Both the position numbers and the translations under genes were made by a program. Below, in pieces: positions 27,793-38,779 of a DNA stretch of 47,645 nt. Below the pieces are notes generated by a model, which had not been told where the DNA came from, made no database searches, and saw nothing but the letters and a program-made list of their open reading frames with translations. The stretch's first letter is position 1; each line of letters begins with the position of its first letter. Source of the stretch: Rhodospira trueperi (GTDB taxonomy: Bacteria; Pseudomonadota; Alphaproteobacteria; Rhodospirillales; Rhodospirillaceae); NCBI RefSeq assembly GCF_900101965.1, contig NZ_FNAP01000017.1, positions 1 to 47,645 on the forward strand, in the 5' to 3' direction.

Positions 27793-28041
27793 TCTAAACT
27801 TCTAAAGGTTAAGAGATTCGAACCGTTCGCGCGTCAGGCGGAGACGCGCCTGTCGCGCCTCAACGCGGCGACCTGCCTGAACGACCTGCGCACCATGCGT
27901 GGGAACAGGCTGGAACCGCTTTCGGGCGACCGAAAGGGCCAATACTCCATCCGAATCAACGACCGTTGGCGCATCTGTTTCGAATGGCCTGAGGGCGTAC
28001 CCGACCCGTTCAACGTTGAAATCGTGGACTATCACCACTGA
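27793..28041 (+). pseudogene. higB: HigB/RelE-type toxin remnant lacking its start
   Basis: The frame is open from just after a TAG at 27790-27792. It reads [20 protein letters not shown] and continues through [21 protein letters not shown] to VEIVDYHH, the conserved core and end of HigB mRNA interferases. There is no ATG, GTG or TTG before the core; the first in-frame ATG (27895) is far inside it. About 15-20 N-terminal residues of the family are missing. Higher GC resumes at about 27815, which marks the break. The toxin is probably not made. Confidence 0.75.
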
Positions 28042-28063
28042 AAAACCGAACTGGAGACACCTC

Positions 28064-28375
28064 ATGTTCATGCGCGCCGTGCATCCCGGCGAGATTCTGC
28101 GCGAGGAACTGGACGAGGCCGGCATCTCTCCGACCGCTTTGGCGCGTCATCTCGCCGTTCCGCCCAACCGCATCGGTCAGATCCTGGCCGGCAAGCGCGC
28201 CATTTCGGGCGACACGGCCTTGCGGTTGGGGCACTGGTTCGGCGTCGCGCCGCAGTTCTGGCTCAACCTTCAGGTCCAGTTCGATCTGGCACAGGCGGCC
28301 CGGGACAGCGGCGCGGCCATTCAGGCGTTGCCGACGCTGGCGGATACGGCCGGCGAGATCGGCGCGACATCCTGA
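28064..28375 (+). CDS. higA: HigA-type XRE antitoxin
   Basis: The 103-aa protein starts MFMRAVHPGEILREELDEAG and has the helix-turn-helix LARHLAVPPNRIGQILAGKR, the hallmark of HigA (VapI) antitoxins. It should bind DNA and neutralise HigB. GGAG lies 8 bases before the ATG. It begins 22 bases after the higB remnant, in the toxin-first order normal for this family. It appears intact. Confidence 0.9.
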   Translation: MFMRAVHPGEILREELDEAGISPTALARHLAVPPNRIGQILAGKRAISGDTALRLGHWFGVAPQFWLNLQVQFDLAQAARDSGAAIQALPTLADTAGEIGATS

Positions 28376-28395
28376 CCGGGCCGACAGCCCTCCCC

Positions 28396-29904
28396 CTACC
28401 CCAGCACCTTTTCCATCGCGTTGGCCACCGTCTCGATCACCTTGACGCGGGCGAAGCGCTTGTCGTTGGCCTCCACCAGGGTCCAGGGAGCGGTGTGGGT
28501 GCTAGTGCGCTCCACCATCTCGTTGACGGCCTGTTCATAGGTGTCCCACCGCTCGCGGTTGCGCCAGTCCTCCTCGGTCAGCTTCCAGCTCTTGTAGGGC
28601 GTGTCCTCGCGCGACTGGAACCGCGCCAACTGCTCGTCCTTCGTGATGTGCAGCCAGAATTTGCACAGCACGATGCCGTCCTGGACCAACTGGTCCTCGA
28701 AATCGCGGATTTCGGTGTAGGCCCGGCGCCACTCGTCATCGGCGGCGAAGCCCTCGACCCGCTCGACCAGGACGCGGCCATACCAGGAGCGGTCAAAGAC
28801 GGTCACCCGCCCGGCGCGGCCAAGCTGGCGCCAGAACCGCCACAGGTAGTGCTGCGCGTTTTCCTCGTCGGTGGGAGCGGCGATGGGAATGACCTGAACC
28901 TGACGGGCGTCCAGCGCCCGGGTCACGCGGCGGATGGCCCCGCCCTTGCCGGCGGCGTCCCAGCCTTCGAACACCAGCACGGTGGACACACCCTTGCGAT
29001 GCGCCTTGCGCTGCAGCACGGCAAGGCGGCCCTGCTGCGTTCCCAGCGCGGTGCGGTACGCCTTTTTGTCGAGGGCCTGGGTCATGTCCAGGGTGTCCAG
29101 CACCGTGGGTAGATTGGCGCCGACGTCCGGGATCACCGGAGACACGGCCTCGACCCCATGGCGGGACCGGGTGCGGGTCTCCGCCACGGCCCGGCGGTGC
29201 TCCAGGTGCCGCGACAGCGCATCGCGCAGACCGCACAGGACCGTCAGCGAGCGGTAGCGGTGGTCCTGACCCTCGACGATGGTCCACCGCGCCTCCGGCA
29301 CCGAGGTCCGGGCGATCAGACGTTCGGCGGTGTGGATGAACGAATCGTACATCTCCCAGTGCTTCCAGTCCTGGGCCGTCACCCGCCAGCTTTCGTTGGC
29401 GTCTTTCTCCAGGGACTTCAGCCGCTTCTTCTGCGCCTGCTTGCCCAGGTGCATCCAGAACTTCAGGATCAGCGCGCCGTCGTCGGCCAGGGTCTTCTCG
29501 AACGCGATGACCCGGTTCAGGCGTTCATCGAAGGTGACGTCGTCGATGGCCCCGGTGGCGAATTCCATGAACGGTGTCGAATACCAGCAGGACAGGAACT
29601 GTCCGATTCGCCCTTTCGGTGGCAGATCACGCCAGAACCGCCAGTATTCCGGGCGCTCCTGTTCCTCGTCGGAGGTCGACGCATAGGCCCGGGTGACGAT
29701 CCAGCGTGGGTCCAGCCACTCGTTCAGCAGGTTCATGCTCTCGCCCTTGCCGGCGCCGTCCACACCCGCGAACACCAGGATGACCGGAAAATCGGCGACG
29801 CGCAGGGTTTGCTGCAACTCGACCATCTCGATACGCAGGGCGGACTCCAGTTCCTCGAACTCCGCCTTGCTGACCTTGCGCCCCAGTTCAGCCGTCCGGA
29901 ACAT
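28396..29904 (-). CDS. pap: Polyphosphate:AMP phosphotransferase, two-domain PPK2
   Basis: The 502-aa protein has two PPK2 domains, at about 10-240 and 265-500. Walker A motifs are FAGVDGAGKGE and FEGWDAAGKGG; the second is the more canonical. The Asp-Arg lid motif is clear in the second half (VFDRSWYGRVLVERVEGF) and altered in the first (SCWYSTPFMEFATG). This matches class II PPK2 enzymes (PAP), which make ADP from AMP using polyphosphate in the cytoplasm. GGGGAGG precedes the ATG. It is divergent from gap across 385 bases. Confidence 0.93.
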   Translation of the reverse strand: MFRTAELGRKVSKAEFEELESALRIEMVELQQTLRVADFPVILVFAGVDGAGKGESMNLLNEWLDPRWIVTRAYASTSDEEQERPEYWRFWRDLPPKGRIGQFLSCWYSTPFMEFATGAIDDVTFDERLNRVIAFEKTLADDGALILKFWMHLGKQAQKKRLKSLEKDANESWRVTAQDWKHWEMYDSFIHTAERLIARTSVPEARWTIVEGQDHRYRSLTVLCGLRDALSRHLEHRRAVAETRTRSRHGVEAVSPVIPDVGANLPTVLDTLDMTQALDKKAYRTALGTQQGRLAVLQRKAHRKGVSTVLVFEGWDAAGKGGAIRRVTRALDARQVQVIPIAAPTDEENAQHYLWRFWRQLGRAGRVTVFDRSWYGRVLVERVEGFAADDEWRRAYTEIRDFEDQLVQDGIVLCKFWLHITKDEQLARFQSREDTPYKSWKLTEEDWRNRERWDTYEQAVNEMVERTSTHTAPWTLVEANDKRFARVKVIETVANAMEKVLG

Positions 29905-30289
29905 GGCATCCTCCCCTGCCGCCTCTCACTGGCCACGAAGCCAACCCCGGCTCCCGAGCCCCGGCGGCAGCGTACTCCCGCGCACCCCGGGCTGTCATGT
30001 GATTGCAACAGCACCGTGGCCGTCGCACACGCGGAACGGTCCATGGGATTCCGAGCAAGGGGGTGTGAAAATGCCGCGCCCTCTGCTAGGGTGTCGCCAC
30101 CCTGGAGGGCCGGCCTCCCGGAGAGTCGTTGGTGTGCCGTGGCATGCCGAACGCCCTCACCGGACGCAGAACGCGGATGTTGGTGGTTTTCCGCCGCCGA
30201 CACCTGTTAGTGCGCGCCGAAGCTCCCATTTCATTGACAACAACATGCAAGACCGCATTCCGGTCACAGTCCTGGAGGAGGAAGTCTGA
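29905..30289. promoter_or_regulatory. Divergent promoter region, PPK2 / gap
   Basis: These 385 bases separate two divergent genes. A TTGACA at 30234-30239 on the plus strand is a good -35 for gap, but the hexamer 17 bases on (ATTCCG) is a poor -10. GGAGGAGG precedes the gap start. I see no riboswitch or further gene. Confidence 0.4.
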
Positions 30290-31297
30290 ATGGCTGTTCG
30301 TGTCGCGATCAACGGGTTCGGCCGCATCGGCCGTCTGGTGCTGCGTTCGCTGCTGGAAAACGGGCGTACCGACGTGGAAGTCGTCGCCGTCAACGACCTG
30401 GGCTCGGCGGAGGCCAACGCCCACCTGCTGAAATATGACACCGTTCACGGCATTCTGCCCAAGGACGTCTCGTCCACCGACGATTCGATCATCGTGGATG
30501 GCACGTCCATCAAGGTGCTGGCCGAGCGTGACCCGACCAATCTGCCGTGGGGCGATCTGGGCATCGACATCGTGATGGAATGCACGGGCATCTTCACCGC
30601 CCGCGACAAGGCCGCCATGCACCTGACCGCCGGTGCCAAGCGCGTGCTGGTCTCCGCCCCGGCCACCGGCGCCGACCTGACCGTGGTCTACGGCGTGAAC
30701 CACGACAAGCTGACGGGTGAGCATCTGGTCGTCTCCAACGCCTCGTGCACCACCAACTGCCTGGCCCCGGTGGCCAAGGTCCTGAACGAGACCTTCGGCC
30801 TGACGCGCGGCTTCATGACCACCATCCACAGCTACACCGGCGATCAACGCACGGTGGACACGCTGCACAAGGACCTGCGCCGGGCGCGCGGTGCCGCCGA
30901 CAATATCATCCCGACCTCGACCGGCGCGGCCAAGGCCGTCGGGCTCGTGCTGCCGGAGTTGTCGGGCAAGCTGGACGGTGTCGCCATCCGCGTGCCGACC
31001 CCGAACGTCTCGCTGGTGGACCTGAAGGTCGAACTCGGCAAGAGCACGGACGCCGACGCCATCAACGCCGCCATGGTCGAGGCCGCCAAGGGCGCGCTGA
31101 AGGGTGTGCTGGACGTCAACACCGCGCCGCTGGTCTCCAGCGACTTCAACCACAACAGCTTCAGTTCCGTGTTCGACGCCACCGGCACCAAGGTGATCGA
31201 CGGCAATTTCGCCCGCGTCGTGAGCTGGTACGATAACGAGTGGGGCTTCTCGACCCGCATGGCGGACACCGCCGTGGCGATGGCCAAGACCATCTGA
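30290..31297 (+). CDS. gap: Glyceraldehyde-3-phosphate dehydrogenase, type I
   Basis: The 335-aa enzyme oxidises glyceraldehyde-3-phosphate to 1,3-bisphosphoglycerate with NAD. The dinucleotide motif is INGFGRIGR. The catalytic Cys is C153 in SNASCTTNC, and the paired His is H180 in [10 protein letters not shown]. The C-terminal motif [12 protein letters not shown] is complete. The length is normal. pgk follows 187 bases later on the same strand, so the two genes of consecutive glycolytic steps are linked. A strong stem-loop lies in the spacer. Confidence 0.97.
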   Translation: MAVRVAINGFGRIGRLVLRSLLENGRTDVEVVAVNDLGSAEANAHLLKYDTVHGILPKDVSSTDDSIIVDGTSIKVLAERDPTNLPWGDLGIDIVMECTGIFTARDKAAMHLTAGAKRVLVSAPATGADLTVVYGVNHDKLTGEHLVVSNASCTTNCLAPVAKVLNETFGLTRGFMTTIHSYTGDQRTVDTLHKDLRRARGAADNIIPTSTGAAKAVGLVLPELSGKLDGVAIRVPTPNVSLVDLKVELGKSTDADAINAAMVEAAKGALKGVLDVNTAPLVSSDFNHNSFSSVFDATGTKVIDGNFARVVSWYDNEWGFSTRMADTAVAMAKTI

Positions 31298-31339
31298 CGG
31301 CCCTGAACAGCCGGCGGCCCTCGACCCGGCGCATCGTCG

Positions 31340-31373
31340 GGCCGGGAGCCGCCGCGGTTTCGCGGTCCCGGCC
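31340..31373 (+). other. Strong stem-loop between gap and pgk
   Basis: GGCCGGGA (31340-31347) pairs with TCCCGGCC (31366-31373). Inside, CCGCG-GTTT-CGCGG (31352-31365) forms a second stem stacked on the 3' side. No T-run follows, so it is more likely an mRNA processing or stability element that tunes gap against pgk than a full terminator. Confidence 0.55.
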
Positions 31374-31484
31374 GCGCGTCAGCAGACCGTCTCCCCAACC
31401 GTCGCCACGACCGCCCCGGTCTGGCGGCGGTGGTCTGTGTGGGCGCCGCCCCGGAGTTCCGGCCCCTCGACACGGAGAGGATCC

Positions 31485-32681
31485 ATGGCAGACTTCAAGA
31501 CCCTCGACGACATCGACGTCAACGGCAAACGCGTGCTGGTGCGCGCCGACCTGAACGTGCCCATCCGCAACGGCGTCGTCACCGATACCACCCGCATCGA
31601 CCGCTCGGCCGAGACCATCAAGGACCTGATGGCCAAAGGGGCCTGCGTCGTCGTCATGTCGCACTTCGGCCGGCCCAAGGGCCAACGCGTGCCGGAGATG
31701 TCGCTGCGCCCCATCGTCGAGCCGCTGTCCAAGGCCCTGGGCGGCGTGCCGGTGGCGTTCGCCGATGACTGCATCGGCCCCGGCGCCGAGACCCTGGTCA
31801 ACGGACTGGCCCCCGGCGACGTGGCGTTGCTGGAGAACGTGCGCTACCACGCCGGCGAGGAAAAGAACGACCCCGATCTGGCCCGCCAATTGGCCGAACT
31901 GGGCGATGTCTACGTCAACGACGCCTTTTCGTCCGCCCACCGCGCCCATTCGTCCACCGAGTACATCGCCCAGCTTCTGCCGTCGGCCGCCGGCCGCCTG
32001 ATGGAGGCCGAACTCAAGGCCCTCGGCAAGGCGCTGGAGAACCCCACCCGCCCGGTGGCCGCCATCGTCGGCGGCGCCAAGGTCTCCACCAAGCTGGACC
32101 TGCTGGGCAACATGGTCTCCAAGGTGGACATGATCGTCATCGGCGGCGGCATGGCCAACACCTTCCTCTATGCCCAGGGCATCGAGGTCGGCGCCAGCCT
32201 GTGCGAGAAGGACATGGCGGATACCGCCCGCGCCATCCTGGAGAAGGCCAAGGTCGAGAACTGCGAGATCGTGCTGCCGGTGGATGCCGTGGTGGCCGGC
32301 GAGTTCAAGGAGGGCGCGGCCAACGAGACCGTGGACGTCAACGCCGTGCCGGCCGACAAGATGATCCTGGACGTCGGCGCGGCCTCCGCCCGCATGGTCG
32401 CGGACAAGCTGGCCGGCTGCAAGACGCTGGTCTGGAATGGCCCCATGGGCGCGTTCGAGATCAAGCCGTTCGACGCCGCCACCAACCTGGTCGCCCAGGA
32501 AGCCGCCAAGTTGACCACCGAGGGCAAGTTGCTCACCGTGGCCGGCGGCGGCGACACCGTCTCGGCCCTGGCCAATGCCGGTGTCATCGACCAGTTCTCG
32601 TATGTCTCCACCGCCGGCGGCGCCTTCCTGGAATGGCTGGAAGGCAAGACCCTGCCCGGCGTGGCGGCGCTGAAGGACTGA
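31485..32681 (+). CDS. pgk: Phosphoglycerate kinase
   Basis: The 398-aa enzyme transfers phosphate from 1,3-bisphosphoglycerate to ADP. Substrate motifs are [16 protein letters not shown] and [10 protein letters not shown] near the N-terminus. The nucleotide-domain motifs are [20 protein letters not shown] and the Gly-rich [12 protein letters not shown]. The ATG at 31485 has GGAGAGG 5 bases upstream and matches the family start; an earlier in-frame ATG adds 16 atypical residues. A clear terminator follows the stop. Confidence 0.97.
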   Translation: MADFKTLDDIDVNGKRVLVRADLNVPIRNGVVTDTTRIDRSAETIKDLMAKGACVVVMSHFGRPKGQRVPEMSLRPIVEPLSKALGGVPVAFADDCIGPGAETLVNGLAPGDVALLENVRYHAGEEKNDPDLARQLAELGDVYVNDAFSSAHRAHSSTEYIAQLLPSAAGRLMEAELKALGKALENPTRPVAAIVGGAKVSTKLDLLGNMVSKVDMIVIGGGMANTFLYAQGIEVGASLCEKDMADTARAILEKAKVENCEIVLPVDAVVAGEFKEGAANETVDVNAVPADKMILDVGAASARMVADKLAGCKTLVWNGPMGAFEIKPFDAATNLVAQEAAKLTTEGKLLTVAGGGDTVSALANAGVIDQFSYVSTAGGAFLEWLEGKTLPGVAALKD

Positions 32682-32721
32682 GCGGTCGGCCGGACATCCG
32701 GCACCCGTCGAAACACCATGG

Positions 32722-32757
32722 GGCGGCCTCGCGTGCGTGCGGGGCCGCCTTTCTTTA
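32722..32757 (+). terminator. Rho-independent terminator of gap-pgk
   Basis: GGCGGCC (32722-32728) pairs with GGCCGCC (32743-32749), with extra pairing possible in the GC-rich loop. TTTCTTT follows at once. It lies 41 bases past the pgk stop. Confidence 0.88.
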
Positions 32758-32833
32758 CGCGTTCAGAGCATGACACCAACAGAGCGATCACCGGGCCTTC
32801 AAAGCCCGTCCCGCCCGGAACCGGACCCCCCGA

Positions 32834-33199
32834 TCACTCGGTCACGGTGATGTCGACAGTGTCCCCGAACAACTCGATCTGCTCCTGCCCCGGCGTGGTC
32901 GCCGTGAACCGAACGGCACGGGCCGGCGTGGGGCCGTTGCACCGTCGGCTGCGACGCTCGCCGACGCCGCCGTCCGAGAACGTGCCCACGCTCACCATCG
33001 GCAAACGCGCCGCCACGGCGGACCAATCCGGTGGCGCCTCGCCGCACTGACCGCGCGCGCCGTGAATGATGGCGGACTGTCCGACCGAAAGCGTCACGGT
33101 CTCTCGGTAGGGAATGTTCTGAGCCATGGCGGTGGAGAAAATCGCGCCCCCCAACAGACAGCCGAACACGATCAGGCCGATACGCGGGAACACAGTCAT
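32834..33199 (-). CDS. Secreted protein of unknown function
   Basis: The 121-aa protein has a signal peptide (IGLIVFGCLLGGAIFSTAMA, with likely cleavage after AMA at about 26). The mature part is about 95 residues with mostly beta-type sequence and two Cys that may form a disulfide (RGQCGEAPP and RRCNGPTP). I do not recognise the family. GGAGG lies 6 bases before the ATG at 33199, which decides the start. The gene is convergent with pgk. Confidence 0.75.
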   Translation of the reverse strand: MTVFPRIGLIVFGCLLGGAIFSTAMAQNIPYRETVTLSVGQSAIIHGARGQCGEAPPDWSAVAARLPMVSVGTFSDGGVGERRSRRCNGPTPARAVRFTATTPGQEQIELFGDTVDITVTE

Positions 33200-33449
33200 G
33201 ACGGACCTCCAATGCTGTCGTTGAGACCGGGAGTATGCACGTCGTTTCCCTATTGAGTCGAGTGACCAAGGCTTTACGATATTTCCGGACGGCATCGATG
33301 GCCTTGCCCGCGACCGGTTTCGGGGCCGCATGGTGGAAAACGTGCTCCGACGGCAGTATAACTCACCGCTCGCGCGGTGACCGCGCCCGGGTCCGACCCG
33401 CCCGGATGACGGTCGCACGGCGCCCCCTGGATCGGCCCGAAGGTGAGTC

Positions 33450-34265
33450 ATGACCGCCCCAGCCCCCAGCGATCCCGAAGACGACATCCACCTGCCGGAC
33501 CGGTTTCCGGTGCTGGATCGGCTGACGTCCGTCGTGCGGCGGTGGATGGTCACCCTTTGGGGCGCGGCCGCCACCCTGATGGCACCCGGCGATCCATGGA
33601 TCGTCGGTCTGCTTCTGGTGCCCACGTTTTTCCTGGAACTGAGGTGGGTGACGCGCGCCCACGACCTTCGTGTCCGGAACGTCGATTTGCTCGCGGTGCT
33701 CACAGGGAGCGAAACCCGACCGCCCCCCAGGCCGGTCCTGCCCAGCCGACGGCAGGCCCTCTGGATGGGTGGCGTGCTGGTGGCGTTGTTTGTCGTGGCG
33801 TCCCTGAGTCTGTTTGTTGGAACATCGAACAGGATCGGCCTCGGGGCGCAATACGCTCTGATCGTTCTACCCTACAGTTTCGCGGGGTTGATGATTTCAA
33901 GGTACATGATGGATTTGGGCTACACAAGGCGCTATAGGCATCTGGCTAAAATGAGGGGAAAGCCACGCGCGTCAGCAGGACCTTGGATTACTGAATTAAT
34001 ATTTTTTGTTTTGTGCTTCAAAAAAGAGCAAAAGATTGCTGGAGAGCATTATTTATACATTTCTATGTCTTTTATGCTATTTTTCTTTCAAATTTTGATT
34101 TTTCGCCACATCCATGCGCTCGACGCCAAACTCGTTTCGTTCTTTTTAGTAGCGCCACCTTTGTTCCTGTTTGGGTGTTTGGTGTTGATTTCCTCCCACT
34201 GGCAAGCGGTCATGGACCGTGCCATTATCGCCGACCGTCCGGACAGCCCAACAACGTGGAACTGA
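33450..34265 (+). CDS. Hypothetical multi-pass membrane protein with AT-rich 3' half
   Basis: The 271-aa protein has about six hydrophobic segments, at roughly 35-47, 50-62, 103-126, 131-147, 205-220 and 228-248. I do not recognise it. AGGTGAG precedes the ATG. The first two thirds have the local codon usage, but from about 33960 to 34160 the DNA is very AT-rich, with runs such as TTAATATTTTTTG, and the residues shift to Phe, Ile and Lys. The frame stays open across the change, so the gene may be a fusion with, or may have been acquired together with, foreign DNA. Confidence 0.65.
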   Translation: MTAPAPSDPEDDIHLPDRFPVLDRLTSVVRRWMVTLWGAAATLMAPGDPWIVGLLLVPTFFLELRWVTRAHDLRVRNVDLLAVLTGSETRPPPRPVLPSRRQALWMGGVLVALFVVASLSLFVGTSNRIGLGAQYALIVLPYSFAGLMISRYMMDLGYTRRYRHLAKMRGKPRASAGPWITELIFFVLCFKKEQKIAGEHYLYISMSFMLFFFQILIFRHIHALDAKLVSFFLVAPPLFLFGCLVLISSHWQAVMDRAIIADRPDSPTTWN

Positions 34266-34463
34266 GGGACCGGGACATCTTGCCATTGTCTGGTCGACGT
34301 CGGGGCGACACGAGACGGAACCAACGCACAGTCAGGCCGATCAGACGGCCTGCAACCCCGCGCGCCCCCGCCGCCCGGGGTTGCCGATCCGTCGCGAACC
34401 GGGTAACCAGCCTCGTGCCGCGTTGACTTGATCGGACGGGATCGGACACTCCGGAGAGCCGCA

Positions 34464-35738
34464 ATGCATGTGCTCGTTCTCGGTGCCGGCGTGGTCGGTG
34501 CCACCACAGCCTGTCTACTGGCCCGCGACGGCCACGACGTGACCGTGGTGGACCGCCAGCCCGGCCCCGGCCTGGAGACCAGCTTCGCCAACGGCGGCCA
34601 GATTGCCGCCAGCCACGCTGAACCCTGGGCCAGCCCGCACCTGTTGCCGAAGCTCGCGCGCTGGCTGGGCCGGGACGACGCGCCGCTTCAATTCCGCTGG
34701 CTGCGCCTGGACCCGGCCCTGTGGGGCTGGGGCGCACGCTTTCTGCTCAACTGCCGCTCCGCCGCATACGCCCGCAACATGGAGCGGGCGGTGCGCCTTG
34801 CCCTGTACAGCCGCGACCGGCTGCGCGCGCTGCGCGCGGACCTGTCTCTCGCCTACGACGCCCGCACCGACGGAATCGTCCACGTCTACCGCGATTCCGC
34901 GAGCCTGCCCGTGGCGGCGGCCGCCGCCGAGATCATGACCGCCGCCGGTCTGGAACGGCGCCGCGTCAGCATCGAGGAGGCGGTGGCGTTGGAGCCAGCC
35001 CTGGCCGACGCCGCGCCGTCGCTGGCCGGCGCCTTCTTCAGCCCCGGCGACGAAAGCGGCGACGCCCATCTGTTCACCGAAGCCATGGCGGATCACGCCA
35101 AACGGCTCGGCGCCCGGTTTCTGTACGGCACCACAACGCGGGGCCTGATCCGCGATCCCGCCAACCCGGCGCGCCTAACCGGGGCCGAGACGGACGCCGG
35201 CCCCATCGAGGTCGACGCGGTCGTGCTGGCCCTGGGCAGCTTCTCGCCGGCCGTGGCGCGCACCGTGGGCTTGCGGCTGCCCGTCTATCCCGCCAAGGGC
35301 TACTCCATCACCCTGGCCGTGCGCGAGGGCGACCAGGCGCCCCGCGTCAGCATCACGGACGATGAACAGCGCATGGTCTTTTCGCGCCTGGGGCATCGCC
35401 TGCGTTGCGCCGGGACGGCGGCGCTGGAGGGGTGGAGCACCTCCCTGAACCCGACCCGCGTCGCCCTGACGGTCCGGAACGCCACGAGCCTGTTCCCGCG
35501 CGGCGGCGACTATGACGATCCGCAACCCTGGTGCGGCCTGCGCCCGGCGACCCCGGATTCCGTGCCGATCCTGGGCTTGGCACCCCGCTTCGAGAACCTG
35601 TGGCTGAACACCGGGCACGGCACCATGGGCTGGGCCATGGCCGCCGGCTCAGCCCAGATCACAGCCGACCTGATCGCCGGCCGCGGCACGGCCATTGACG
35701 TCTCCGACCTCGGCGCCGGACGGTTCCATGGCATTTAA
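34464..35738 (+). CDS. dadA: D-amino-acid dehydrogenase (DadA-like FAD oxidoreductase)
   Basis: The 424-aa protein has the FAD dinucleotide motif VLVLGAGVVGATTACLLARD at the start and a DAO fold. The family motif near residue 45, SFANGGQIAASHAEPWASP, marks DadA. The FAD-binding end motif reads NTGHGTMGWAMAAGSAQI. DadA is a peripheral inner-membrane flavoenzyme that deaminates D-amino acids, mainly D-Ala, feeding electrons to the chain. GGAGAG precedes the ATG. No alanine racemase gene is adjacent. Confidence 0.92.
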   Translation: MHVLVLGAGVVGATTACLLARDGHDVTVVDRQPGPGLETSFANGGQIAASHAEPWASPHLLPKLARWLGRDDAPLQFRWLRLDPALWGWGARFLLNCRSAAYARNMERAVRLALYSRDRLRALRADLSLAYDARTDGIVHVYRDSASLPVAAAAAEIMTAAGLERRRVSIEEAVALEPALADAAPSLAGAFFSPGDESGDAHLFTEAMADHAKRLGARFLYGTTTRGLIRDPANPARLTGAETDAGPIEVDAVVLALGSFSPAVARTVGLRLPVYPAKGYSITLAVREGDQAPRVSITDDEQRMVFSRLGHRLRCAGTAALEGWSTSLNPTRVALTVRNATSLFPRGGDYDDPQPWCGLRPATPDSVPILGLAPRFENLWLNTGHGTMGWAMAAGSAQITADLIAGRGTAIDVSDLGAGRFHGI

Positions 35739-35828
35739 CGGGTGCATCCACCCTGGACGAATGCCCCCGGCGGCACAATGTCAGGCAGGCCACAGCCCAA
35801 CCCCGCCACCAAGAGGGAGAGACACCCC

Positions 35829-37232
<1,404 letters not shown>

Positions 37233-37236
37233 GGCC

Positions 37237-38211
37237 ATGGATGACGGACCCGTAACACACCGGGACCCGGAAGCGCCCGACCCGCGTCCGCGCCACCCGG
37301 AGAAAGCCCACCGACCGGACCAGGAGTCGCCCCGCAAGCCGGCATGGATCCGGGCCAAGGCCCCGACCTCGCGCGAGGCCTCCGAGGTCCGCAGCCTGAT
37401 GCGCGACAAGAAGTTGGCCACGGTGTGCGAGGAAGCCGCCTGCCCGAATCTGGGCGAGTGCTGGCAGCGCCGCCATGCCTCTTTCATGATCCTGGGCGAC
37501 ACCTGCACGCGGGCCTGCGCGTTCTGCAACGTGCGCACCGGCAAGCCCGCGCCGCCCGATCCTGGTGAGCCGGAACGGCTGGCCGAGTCCGTGGCGGCGA
37601 TGGGCCTGACCCATGTGGTGGTCACGTCGGTGGACCGCGACGACCTGCCGGACGGCGGCGCCCGCCAGTTCCAGCGCACCACCCAGGCTATCCGGGCCGC
37701 CGCCCCGTCCACGACGGTGGAAGTCCTGACGCCCGATTTTCGCGACAAGCCCGGGGCGCTGGAGATCGTTCTCGAAACGCCGCCGGAGGTCTTCAACCAC
37801 AACCTCGAAACGGTGCCCCGGCTGTATCCGTCGATCCGCCCCGGCGCCCGCTATTTCAACAGCCTGCGCCTGCTGCAGCGGGCCAAGGAGTTGAATCCCT
37901 CCCTGTTCACCAAATCCGGAATCATGCTGGGCCTGGGCGAGACTCCGGAGGAGGTGGGACAGGTGATGGATGACCTCCGCGCCGCCGGGGTGGACTTCCT
38001 GACCATCGGGCAGTATCTGCAACCGACCCGCAAGCACGCCGCCGTGGATCGCTACGTTCCGCCGGAGGACTTCGAGGCCCTTGCCCGAACCGCTCGGGCC
38101 AAGGGGTTTCTCATGGTCTCGGCGACCCCGATGACCCGCTCATCGTATCACGCCGACCGCGATTTCGAGGCCCTGCGCCGCGCCCGCCTGGACCAGTCGA
38201 GGACACCCTGA
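37237..38211 (+). CDS. lipA: Lipoyl synthase
   Basis: The 324-aa radical-SAM enzyme inserts two sulfurs into octanoyl-protein to form lipoyl groups. The auxiliary cluster Cys are C64, C69 and C75 ([12 protein letters not shown]). The radical-SAM cluster Cys are C90, C94 and C97 (CTRACAFC). The conserved Ser of the RSSYHA end motif is present. The ATG at 37237 lies 5 bases after the lpd stop. The supply of lipoate beside lpd is functionally coherent. Confidence 0.97.
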   Translation: MDDGPVTHRDPEAPDPRPRHPEKAHRPDQESPRKPAWIRAKAPTSREASEVRSLMRDKKLATVCEEAACPNLGECWQRRHASFMILGDTCTRACAFCNVRTGKPAPPDPGEPERLAESVAAMGLTHVVVTSVDRDDLPDGGARQFQRTTQAIRAAAPSTTVEVLTPDFRDKPGALEIVLETPPEVFNHNLETVPRLYPSIRPGARYFNSLRLLQRAKELNPSLFTKSGIMLGLGETPEEVGQVMDDLRAAGVDFLTIGQYLQPTRKHAAVDRYVPPEDFEALARTARAKGFLMVSATPMTRSSYHADRDFEALRRARLDQSRTP

Positions 38212-38215
38212 CGCC

Positions 38216-38725
38216 ATGCCCACACATGCCGAAAAGCGGTTCGTGCCGTATACAGCCCGGGAGATGTACGACCTCGTGGTCGATGTGGAAAAGTATCCGC
38301 AGTTCCTGCCGTGGTGCCTCGCCTCCCGGATCAAGAAGCGCGAGGGCAACGTTTTCTTCGCGGACCTGGTGGTCGGTTTCAAGATGATCCGCGAGCGGTT
38401 CACGTCCCGGGTCACCCAGACGTCGGGGGAGCGGATCGACGTGGCCTACACCGAAGGGCCGTTCCACTACCTGAACAACCACTGGATTTTTGAACCGGCC
38501 GACGACGGCTGCATGATCGACTTCTACGTCGATTTCGAGTTCCGCTCCGCGTTCCTGCAGAAGATCATGGGCAGCCTGTTCAACGAAGCGGTGCGGCGCA
38601 TGGTGCAGGCGTTCGACAAGCGCGCCGAACAACTCTACGGGTATCGCCCCACGCCGCCGGGTCGCACCCGAAAGAGCTTTCCCTCGCCTTCCGGCCCGCA
38701 AAGCACGACCGCGCACACTCGTTGA
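38216..38725 (+). CDS. ratA: RatA/COQ10-type START-domain protein
   Basis: The 169-aa protein has a SRPBCC (START-like) fold. The motif YTAREMYDLVVDVEKYPQFL, then PWCLASRI, is diagnostic of the RatA/Coq10 group. E. coli RatA was described as a ribosome-association toxin; the mitochondrial relatives bind ubiquinone. In alphaproteobacteria it usually follows lipA, as here, which favours a role near respiratory metabolism. GAGGA precedes the ATG, 4 bases after the lipA stop. The final 25 residues are basic and disordered. Confidence 0.92.
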   Translation: MPTHAEKRFVPYTAREMYDLVVDVEKYPQFLPWCLASRIKKREGNVFFADLVVGFKMIRERFTSRVTQTSGERIDVAYTEGPFHYLNNHWIFEPADDGCMIDFYVDFEFRSAFLQKIMGSLFNEAVRRMVQAFDKRAEQLYGYRPTPPGRTRKSFPSPSGPQSTTAHTR

Positions 38726-38779
38726 CCACGCCCCTCGTTCCGGGATACAAATCAGGAACGGTAACCGCACGGGGTCGGC

